Assembly: GCA_963556495.2 (NCBI GenBank)
Contig: OY747710.1
Span: 20,091,500 to 20,155,499 of the forward strand
Direction of reading: 5' to 3'
From: Valencia hispanica
Lineage: Eukaryota > Chordata > Actinopteri > Cyprinodontiformes > Valenciidae
DNA: 64,000 nt
Shown here: positions 56,336 through 64,000 of the stretch, piece after piece
Position numbering within the stretch: the stretch's first letter is position 1
How the letters are laid out: each line of letters begins with the position of its first letter
The notes under the pieces: generated by a model
The model's database searches: none
Told to the model about the DNA's origin: nothing
The model's input: the letters and a program-made list of their open reading frames with translations, nothing else
Made by a program: the position numbers and the translations under genes

Positions 56336-57285
56336 CCCATCCCACTCACTGACTGAGGATAGCCACGTTCACCTCACCTCCATGTAGCAGATGTCCTTTA
56401 TTTTACCCACTATGTGCAGCACAGTCAGGTCAGTCCTCCTTGCTCTGGACCTACGACTCATCTCCAGAAGAGCTTCAGCTGTGCAGCTGGACTTTATATA
56501 AGGACTGGAAATGTAGATAAGCGATAGGAAACCACACATTTCTCCTTCTGGGATCAGATTTTCCTCCTCTGTCCTGAGCACTGATGTGCAGGCAGCTCCT
56601 GTTCCACCTGTCCTGACAGCAGGGTCTAACATGCGTGTGTAATATATGTGTCATTAAACAGCAAAAGCATCACGTTTGAGGTTTCCCTGTTCTTTGTATT
56701 AACTTTTTGATCACTGAAGGATTTTGCTGTGCTCATTTTCACCTGTAGGAAGTTGTGAAAATATCTACATTTTTGTTAGAGCCCGTGAAACTAAGATGTT
56801 GTCGCCGAAACGGTACCGGTGTGTGTGTGTGTCTGCGTTCGTTCGTTGGAGTGTGCTTCACACAGTGCGCATGACCATGCATCCCTACTGCAGAATGCCT
56901 CGCCACTGATGCGTCGCTCCGTCAGGTCTGTTACCTCCTCTCGTTTCCGTCCTCCCAGCTGCCCCATCAGGTGAGCTGATCTGGGACCAGCTCTTTGTAC
57001 ACACACCCCAACCAGAACCATGACATTCCTAACAGCACCACAGATTTGCTCGACTGAGACTTTTCCTCAAATGCTAAAAAATAAAAAAATAAAACCATCT
57101 CCTCTTGCTTTTTGGTACATTGGACAGCTTTGAGAAAGATAGCAATCTTTTGAGTTTATTTAATTTTTCTTATTGTCTGTTGTTATGTTTTACCTTATAA
57201 AATATTATTATTGTTACAACCTTGTTGTTTTTATTGTTGCTGTTTGTTTTTATGAACTACAATAAAAAAGTGAAATATTTCTCAT
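56336..57285 (+). other. chd4: chd4 3' UTR
   Basis: No coding signal follows the chd4 stop. Possible poly(A) hexamers are ATTAAA at about 56653, AATAAA near 57080-57095 and AATAAA at 57261-57266, the last followed by a T-rich region. I favour the last as the main end; shorter forms are possible. Confidence 0.5.
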
Positions 57286-57327
57286 TCCTTCTGTTCCTTC
57301 ATCTCTTTTATCAAAATCTGTACATAA

Positions 57328-58110
57328 AGGCAAGGCTATCTTATTTGTATAGCACACTTTCAACAAGGTAATTCAAGGTGCTTTACGTCATTAGGGCGAA
57401 AATAAAAATAGCAGTAAAACACAGACAAAGCATATAAAGTAAAAACAGCAATAAAGCAAGAAGCACACACAAAACATATGATACATGAAAACATTACTCA
57501 AAGGCAGCTCTAAACAGATGAGTTTTTGTTTCAGCAGCTTTGCAGTTGTCTGGAAGTTTGTTCCAGATTAGAGGAGCATAGAAACTGAAAGCTGCTTCTG
57601 CATGTTTGGTTCTTATTCTAGGGATGTTGAATAGACTGGAACTAGAGGACCTGAGTGTTCTGGTGGATTGGTATAGTAACAGCAGATCTTCAACATACTT
57701 TGGTGCTGAGCCAAATTGGTGCAGATTTATAAACCAATAAAATTATTTTGAAGTCTATTGTCTGAGCTACAGGGAGCCAGTGTATCGACTTTAGAACTGG
57801 GGTGATGAGCTCTACTTTCCTGGTTCTAGTGAGGACACGAGCTGCAGAGTTCTGGATCAGCTGCAGCTGTCTAATTGACTTTTTAGGCAGACCTGTGAAA
57901 ACGCTGTTGCAGTAATCAATCCAACTAAAGATAAATGCATGGTTGAGCTTTTTCGCATAAAAACTTTTAGCAAAATAAAGTAATTTTTGTACTTGTTTAG
58001 GAGACAAATTAAAAGAAAAAAACTTTAAATTTCTTGTCAGGTATTCTTCCCTGCAGTGCATGGACTCTGTTCTGAGGATAAACATCACCCTAAAGGTATT
58101 TATGCTTTGT
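57328..58110 (-). mobile_element. Non-LTR retrotransposon (LINE) 3' fragment
   Basis: The minus-strand frame at 58000-57690 reads HAFIFSWIDYCNSVFTGLPK, SIRQLQLIQNSAARVLTRTR and ITPVLKSIHWLPVAQTIDFK, the conserved tail of the reverse transcriptase ORF2 in fish LINEs. The part towards 57330 is the element's 3' end (AGGCAAGGCTATCTTATTTG). 5'-truncated and inactive, in opposite orientation to chd4. Confidence 0.82.
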
Positions 58111-58149
58111 TTGGTTCAAAAATGATCTGCTGCAGTTTTGCTGCTGTTA

Positions 58150-59030
58150 GTATCGTTAGTATCTATACCCCTTTACCTTTTTCACATTATGTGATGTCAT
58201 GACCTGAGACTTCAGTGTATTTTGCCCTATAGTGCAGCTGTAAGTACCAGCTTTAAACTTCTAGAGACTTGAATGTTTGCCCATTCTTCTTTGCAAAATG
58301 GCTCAACCTCAGTAACATTTGATGGAGCGCATCTGGGATATATTTTCATGTCTTGCAACAGATTCTCTATTGGATCTAGGTCTTTACTTTGACTGGACCA
58401 TGTTAACACGGAAATATACTTTAATCTGCATCACTATATTGGATGTTTAGGATCATGGCTGAAGGTGAACCTCCATCGCAGTTCCGACTCTTTGTTTTTT
58501 TTTTTTAGGTCTGTTCTGTATTTAACTCCATTTCCCAACTCTGACCAGCTTCTCTATCCCAGCTGAAGAAGAAAATCCCCACAGGATGATGCTGCCAGCA
58601 CCATGTTGCAAGAGTAGTGTGCAGTAGCAGGTTTTCTTCACAGATAGCACTTTGAATGTAGCCTTAAAAGTTCAGTTGCAGTCTCATCATGTTCCACAGG
58701 TTTGCTGTGGAAATGCAAATTAGGCTGTTTATGGCTTGATTTTCAATGATGGCTTTATTCTTGCTGCTCTTCTTTAAAGGTCAGATTTGTGGCGTAAACA
58801 ACAAATGGTTGCCATGTCAGCAGTTTTTCCCACGTTGGGGTGTGGATCTCACCAGCTCCTCCTGATTACCTTATTAAGGGCCTCTTGTTGTCTTCTCTGA
58901 TTAATGCTCTCCTTGCTCAGCATGTCAGTAACAGAATAAAGAGGGCTGAATGCAGCTGCACACCACACTGTACTATTCTGTCAATATCAATTAAATAGAG
59001 CGTGTGAATACTTTAAACCCATTTATTCAT
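58150..59030 (-). mobile_element. Tc1-like relic
   Basis: The left end has ACCTTTTTCACATTATGTGA, shared with the fragment at 6467. The interior includes CACAGGATGATGCTGCCAGC (about 58581-58600), the reverse complement of the Tc1 transposase tail region. Frames are broken; same family as 9944-10986. Confidence 0.65.
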
Positions 59031-60299
59031 TATCATGTTTCAACTGGGTTTTAAAATCTATCTTTTGCTCACTTATTTATTTTAATTTGTCTATCTGATG
59101 CTGATATCAGCTCAGGCAGGGGCCAGTGTTCTGTTGTTTGAACATTGTGCGTAAAGAGCTTGCCGTACTTTGCATGCAGGCCTCGAAAGATGAGGTGGAA
59201 TTTACATGGAGGCAAATGTCGTTTCAGAGTGGAGATAAAAGCAGGAGTGCTCTTTCTCGTGGAGCAGGTTGTGAGAGGAGGATCTGAAGGGGAAAGCGGA
59301 CAGGAAAAGACGCATTTTCCTTCTGCAGATAGTGCAATAATTAGAGTAAATTACAGCCTGGGAGGATTGGTGGGGCTTTGATAGCTTATCATAAAAAGAG
59401 TTGTAGGCTCGAGTCAGGCTCGTTGTTGAAGGGTCACCAGCATATGGAGAAAGTAACTGGATTATAACCATCACTTCCTGATCAGGGCAAATCCAACCTT
59501 GCGCATATACTAAGAGGAGTTCGAACAATGTCGTGTGGGTGAGTATTTTATGTTTTACCTATTGTTTTTCTCAACAAGATGCTGTGAATTGTTGTCACAC
59601 TTCCACTTTCCAAGGTCTAACTTTCCTGTAGTCCACGTTGCTCCTTCTTTCTCTCTGTCATCTAATTTTGCGGTTTGTTTGCATGTTGGTAAATTTATCT
59701 CACCAATGTGTGACTGATTAAATGAAAGCTGGTAAAAAGGTACTTAATTGGACAAGAAAAAACTTAAAATGTTTTTTTTAATGTACTCATCTAAGTTTCA
59801 CTTTTTGGTTTTAACAAAATAAATACAAGGATCAGTCTGATCACACTGATACAGCTTCACAGGTTTCATAGGTTGTTGTGTCTCCGGTGGTTTCAGCAGG
59901 TTTTGTCAGCAGTTTTGGGGTTTGTTGTGGTAACTGTGAACGTTTGATCAAACCCCTATTTTAAAACTCTGGAAATGTTAGAAAGTATTCAACAGAGACA
60001 TGATACATTCATAGGAACCCTGTTAAATTGCTAAAGTGCTTCAGTTACATGGATTTTTTTTTAGGTAATATTTGATGTACAAATTATTGTAACTGTGGTG
60101 AGAGGTTACAGAAAACAATTGTTTTCCTAGTTGAGGTATTTTATTTCCAAGTTGGATAAATGTTCTAAAATTAAAGGTTGGATTTGTGAGAGAGTTGTGG
60201 AAGGAGCTACATGTCCAAGAAACAGGAAGTGAAGAATGATGGGGTGGAAAATGTTGCAAATGTAGTGTTATTATTAAAGAGAGATATGCTCCATGGGTT

Positions 60300-61430
60300 T
60301 CCCATACCATACCAATGTATTTATAGAGCACTTTCAACACAGTATTTTACAACTGACCAAAGTGCTGCACAGTGGCAAAGACATAGAAAGGAAAAAGAAA
60401 TATGAGAATAAAAAAATAGGAAAGGCAAACTCAGGTTAAAAACAATTATCTGAAATGAAGCGCCCAATAAAATATGGCAGTTGAAATTGATACAAGGACA
60501 CAGTGAGAGAGAACCATAGATAAATGAATAAAACGTTATTCACCTAAAACATGCCAAGCGCTGAAGAAATACAAAGAAGGCTGCTTAAAAGTGATATTAG
60601 GGATTAAAAGCCCGAGAAAAATAATAGGTTTTTAGGGGGGATTTAAAAACACCTAGGGTGGATGCTAGAGGTGCACCGATCCCACTTTTTCAGTCCTGAT
60701 ACAGATGCCTGGGCTTTGTGTATCTGTCGATACCCGATACCGATCCGATACTATTGTTGAATTAATAATAAACTGTATACCCTCCACCTTATACCTTACT
60801 AGATGAGACTAAAGGTACCAGACTTGACTAACTAAACATAACTAAGACTTCTTTTTTCCTTTTTGACCCCGCTCCTTTTGTTTTGCTGAGGTGTAGGAAT
60901 TCAGCGTGCTCCTTAGCATAGTGTTTCTGGATGTGCTTAATTAAAGTGGTAGTGTTGTACTTTGCAGTAATAGCACCGCCCCTCGAAACATTTAGTTGTA
61001 GTTGGAGGGGCAAGCGTGAAAATATCTCTGGCTCGCTCCATGTTGCTTCTAGCATGCGACACACGTGAAGCTGACGCATGAAATACGTTCTGCTGCGACG
61101 GAAAACAAAAACCTGGATCGGCCACTGGATATCCTCGTTTGTCCAATCCCCGATCCAGCTATTTTGTCAGTATCGCGGCCGATATCCGGTCCTAATATCG
61201 GATTGGTGCACCCCTAGTGGATGCCTGCCTAACCTGGAGGGGAAGTGAGTTCCAAAACTTCAGGCCTATGACCGAGAACGCTATCTCACCTCCATCCTTG
61301 TAACGTGCCTTAGGGACAACCAGAAGCAGCTCATCGGTGGATCTAAGATCACGCGGGGGTCGATTGTGGATGGAGTAGCTCAGCCAGATATGATGAGGCC
61401 AGGCCATTCAGAGATTTAAAAACAAAAAAC
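60300..61430 (-). mobile_element. LINE-related repeat interrupted by a hAT element
   Basis: The left part (ATTTATAGAGCACTTTCAAC, 60317-60336) and right part belong together: the minus strand at 61407-61250 reads NRPPRDLRSTDELLLVVPKA and FSVIGLKFWNSLPLQVRQA, a LINE ORF2 tail. The hAT element 60666-61216 with its 8-bp duplication lies between them; removing it restores continuous repeat sequence. Confidence 0.65.
60666..61216 (-). mobile_element. 551-bp hAT element with perfect 8-bp TSD and BED-finger remnant
   Basis: Ends TAGAGGTGCACCGATCC (left) and, complemented, TAGGGGTGCACCAATCC (right) match at 15 of 17 bases. GTGGATGC flanks both sides (60658-60665 and 61217-61224). The minus strand at about 61080-60830 reads KYNTTTLIKHIQKHYAKEHA, like the His-containing half of the BED zinc finger at the start of hAT transposases. 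The catalytic domain is absent, so it is non-autonomous. Confidence 0.9.
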
Positions 61431-61620
61431 AGAATCTTAAAATAAATCCTAAACTATCCAACAGATATGACCAAAAAGTGTAGAATTAAATACGTTTACA
61501 TGAAAATGTAATAAAATCCCCAGAAACTGAAAGATTGCATTGGTAAAGACCCATTTATACAGTTTAGAAGCAAAAAAAAGTTGTTTTGGGGTTTAGTTAC
61601 TCTTTAAAGAAGGACATAGT
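61430..61620. repeat. Fragment related to the 41600-42758 TIR element
   Basis: CCATTTATACAGTTTAGAAG, then TTTTGGGGTTTAGTTACTCT, parallels the right end of the chd4 intron 27 element (CATTTATACAGTTTATCAAC, then GGGGGTGAGTTGCACTTTAA). A truncated copy. Confidence 0.5.
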
Positions 61621-62603
61621 TGAACAGCTGTATACACAAAAAAAAGATGGGTAAAGCTAAAGGTACATTACAGTGTGAACATTATCTCATTATGAGCTAA
61701 ACTGCACATGCATTAAAATCCTCTGAGCAGCAACAGTCTGTTTCCTTGCAGCAGTGGGATGTGTTGCAACTCTCAGAGAATTGACCAAACAGTCGGGGGA
61801 AACGTCGCTGTTGTCACTCTGCGGCTGTGACAGCTGAACCAGTATGCGAGTGTTGCACGTGTGCGTGTTTGCCTGAGTCGAGGAGGAGGGAAGAGAAGCC
61901 AAAGCAGCTCTCTAACTGTCGCAGTGAAATGAGAGGAATAAAATGCAAGCTGCCGGCTTTAACCACGACGACACCTGCAGGGCTGCATGTGTGCTTAAAT
62001 GTGTTAGTGTGTGTGCTCGTTGGGGGCAGGGTGGAGCTCTTCTGTGTTTTATATATGTTGTTGTTTTGTCCAGCTTTTTCCCTCCACAATTTCTTTACAT
62101 TCTTCCGCTGAAGCTTTCAAAGTTGGGGCTTGGAAGATCCAGTTTAACGTGGATGTAAACGATCTCAATGTGAATGAAAATAGCTTGTAACCAAAATCTT
62201 TGTTGTGATGCACGAATTCTGTATTTAGAGGAAGCAGATTTCCTGCCTTGTGTTGTGACCAGATTATTGGCTCCGTGTTAGCTTTCATCATTTAGGTTTC
62301 ACTGAAGGGCTGATTTTGATGAAATGTTTTCCCCTGCAACTAATTTAGTAGCTCAAACACACCCACACAGGCACATTTTGCAGAGGGACTGGGGTGGGGG
62401 GGTCAGATTGGAAATGAGGAAGTGCTCTGTGACTCTGACCTTTGTGTTACATGCACACTGTCATACACACCTGGAAGTAAAGGGCAAACAGCAATAGTAG
62501 CAGACAGGTGGGAAGGTTGAGGGTTGCTCTGTGTGTGTTTGTGTGTTGGAGGTATGCAGAGCCACGAAGAAGCGTAGCACAATTTCTTTTAATTCTTTTT
62601 ATA

Positions 62604-62767
62604 TTACAACTTCTGTTGAGCACGATGGTGTAGCTGGTCAATCCGGCAGTGAATGGAGCTGCCACTGTTTGCGCTGAGATCTGCACAGGAAACTTCAGCG
62701 ATGGAGCCGACACCTTCTCGGCTGTCAGATTTGACGAGGTCTTCTTGTGGTCGTCGATAGAAAACAA
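62604..62767 (-). CDS. Probable 3'-terminal coding exon of an unidentified gene
   Basis: On the minus strand a near-perfect acceptor (a 30-base pyrimidine tract ending TTTTAG) is followed by an exon in phase 2 whose frame reads VFYRRPQEDLVKSDSREG, then VGSIAEVSCADLSANSGSSI and HCRIDQLHHRAQQKL, stop at 62604-62606. Codon choice looks coding, and an ATTAAA hexamer lies within 20 bases after the stop. The composition (basic start, many Ser, no hydrophobic segment) would suit a cytoplasmic tail, but I do not recognise the family. Another frame of the same exon is also open (FSIDDHKKTSSNLTAEKVSA), so the frame is not certain. Upstream exons would lie beyond 62767, possibly outside the window. Confidence 0.38.
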
Positions 62768-62889
62768 CTAAAAGAGAGAGAGAGAAGAGGGGAGAAAAAA
62801 AATTGAAGCCGCATCTCTATCTGGTGGAGGAATTCCGGCCCGTCAGCTGTTTTTGTTCCTGTCTTGCTTTCACTATTTTGTGAAAGGAG

Positions 62890-63004
62890 ACGTAAAAAGG
62901 AAGGAAGAGAGCAAACGACGCAGAAAGGGGGAAGAGACAGACGTATACTGTGGTGAAGGTCCCGGCGAGTGACAGTTGTTTTCAGGAGCAGCTGAGAAGA
63001 GTAA
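62890..63004 (+). other. Possible 5' UTR exon
   Basis: A purine-rich stretch ends GAGCAGCTGAGAAGA at a strong donor GTAAGTGTTT (63001-63010). With the acceptor at 63390 it could form the untranslated first exon of a gene running out of the window on the right. The left boundary is arbitrary. Confidence 0.25.
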
Positions 63005-63390
63005 GTGTTTACCTGCTTTTGGCTGGCGAAGGGAGGCGGTGGGTCGAGGTAGGAAGAGGTCAGAGTGCAGGATGGTGTTGAGAAGGGGGAAATTGATTAG
63101 TGTTTTGTGAATGTGACTCGATAAAGCGAGAGATAGATACGATAGTTTTGACATTGGACGGAAAGACGTCTGTCAGAGGTCTAGTTAGTGTCTGTGAGAG
63201 CAAATGCCCGAGAAAGACATCCAGTAATCATTAATTCAAGTGCACAAGGAGAGAGGAAGTAGCTAAAACATACAATATTTTTTGCTCTTTTTGTGAGATT
63301 AATGGTATATAAAGAAAGAGAAAAGACTTGTGCTGTTGAGTCTGCACGTGTTGCACAGGTACAAGTGACTCTTGTTCTCTCTCGTCCCAG

Positions 63391-63416
63391 AAAAAGTGAG
63401 GAGACGACATGGTTCG
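63391..63416 (+). CDS. Possible first coding exon (MVR...) of a gene continuing beyond the window
   Basis: The acceptor TCTCGTCCCAG ends at 63390. The exon AAAAAGTGAGGAGACGAC precedes ATG at 63409-63411, and GTTCG runs into the donor GTGAGT at 63417. Only eight coding bases (Met-Val-Arg in phase 2) are present, so the product cannot be named. Such tiny start exons exist but also arise by chance. Confidence 0.25.
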
Positions 63417-64000
63417 GTGAGTCAAAGCCTCTGCCGGACTCTGTAGCGCTTCGTTAGTCATCTCTGGTCGTGTCTCTCTCTCTGCTTGATGACAACTTCT
63501 CATGTTTCCATTCCTCCTTCTCTTGTCTTTCGACAGCCGTTCGCTCATTCTGTTCTGTTCCTCTATCATGTGATTTCTCAAGCCTTGTGTGCTAAGCAGT
63601 GTCTGCTTTAGACAGGGTAAGGTGTCAAAAAGGAAGCTTTAAAGCTAGATCTGTTTCTATATCGAGGTTCAAGTTCTGTGGTCTTAGGCTGCCTCTACTG
63701 TTTCTGGGAATATTTTACTGTGCAAAAGCAAATTTAAAAGTTTAAATGATATAATCTGCATTAATGTTGCTGTTGCTGTGCTTAAACTACGAATGAAGCA
63801 GGGTTATCTGATGCATTAACTTGAAAAACATGTTTTTGAAATCAATATCTCTTTAAAAATGATCGAAACAGGGATCTGAGCTGCAGCTGCTGATTAAAAG
63901 TTTACCATACCAAAATTTAAGAGGGTGGCCGCGTTGAATTTTTTAAATATTTTTGGCTCATTCAAACCACAAGCTTAAACAAAGATTTGAACCAAGGTTT
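63417..64000. other. Right edge of window, nothing callable
   Basis: No ORF with family resemblance, no repeat end and no RNA gene recognised. Confidence 0.4.

Noticed and set aside
59520..59540. A first coding exon (ATG TCG TGT GG then GTGAGT)
   Set aside because: Only ten coding bases, with no promoter or downstream exon evident before the repeats at 60.3 kb; likely chance.

Overview
This window is vertebrate nuclear DNA, almost certainly from a ray-finned (teleost) fish. It has long multi-exon genes with GT-AG introns, AT-rich introns full of Tc1/mariner-like, hAT-like and tRNA-SINE remnants typical of fish, long dinucleotide microsatellites, and proteins that read as fish versions of vertebrate genes. 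All exon models were built by hand from reading frame, splice sites and remembered family sequence. No alignment or transcript data were available.

Layout. (1) 1-1817: no coding signal, probably the intron or 5' region ahead of the first gene. (2) 1818-5576, plus strand: a complete five-exon Cdc42-type Rho GTPase of 191 aa, with a 3' UTR to about 6290. (3) 6300-8660: Tc1-like remnants and a long (TA)n tract. (4) 8929-12047, minus strand: a complete Wnt4-type ligand of 361 aa in eight coding exons. This includes a signal-peptide exon whose nine-leucine core is encoded by a trinucleotide tract. A Tc1-like element lies in one intron. (5) 12050-23500: gene-poor, with several Tc1/mariner remnants and SINEs. 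(6) 23550-57270, plus strand: a complete CHD4 (Mi-2 beta) chromatin remodeller of about 2,007 aa in 39 coding exons. It has a GC-rich, motif-repeated upstream region, a probable untranslated first exon and many MITE/hAT insertions in its introns. (7) 57280-62580: non-LTR fragments, another Tc1 remnant, and a hAT element with perfect 8-bp target duplications nested in an older repeat. (8) 62604-63416: edges of one or two further genes, namely a probable terminal exon on the minus strand and a possible first coding exon on the plus strand.

The three main genes are not one pathway. Cdc42 is a cytoplasmic polarity and actin switch, Wnt4 a secreted lipid-modified signal, and CHD4 the ATPase of the nuclear NuRD complex. 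CDC42 and WNT4 are neighbours in human 1p36, so their pairing here is conserved synteny. CHD4 beside them is not the human arrangement.

Most worth a second look: an exon-like 3'-terminal ORF with its own poly(A) signal inside a CHD4 intron, in phase to be spliced as an alternative CHD4 end; five copies of a motif around GTATTATGG(T/G)(C/A)TGT upstream of CHD4; extra introns in the wnt4 C-terminal half; and the unidentified minus-strand terminal exon at 62.6-62.8 kb.
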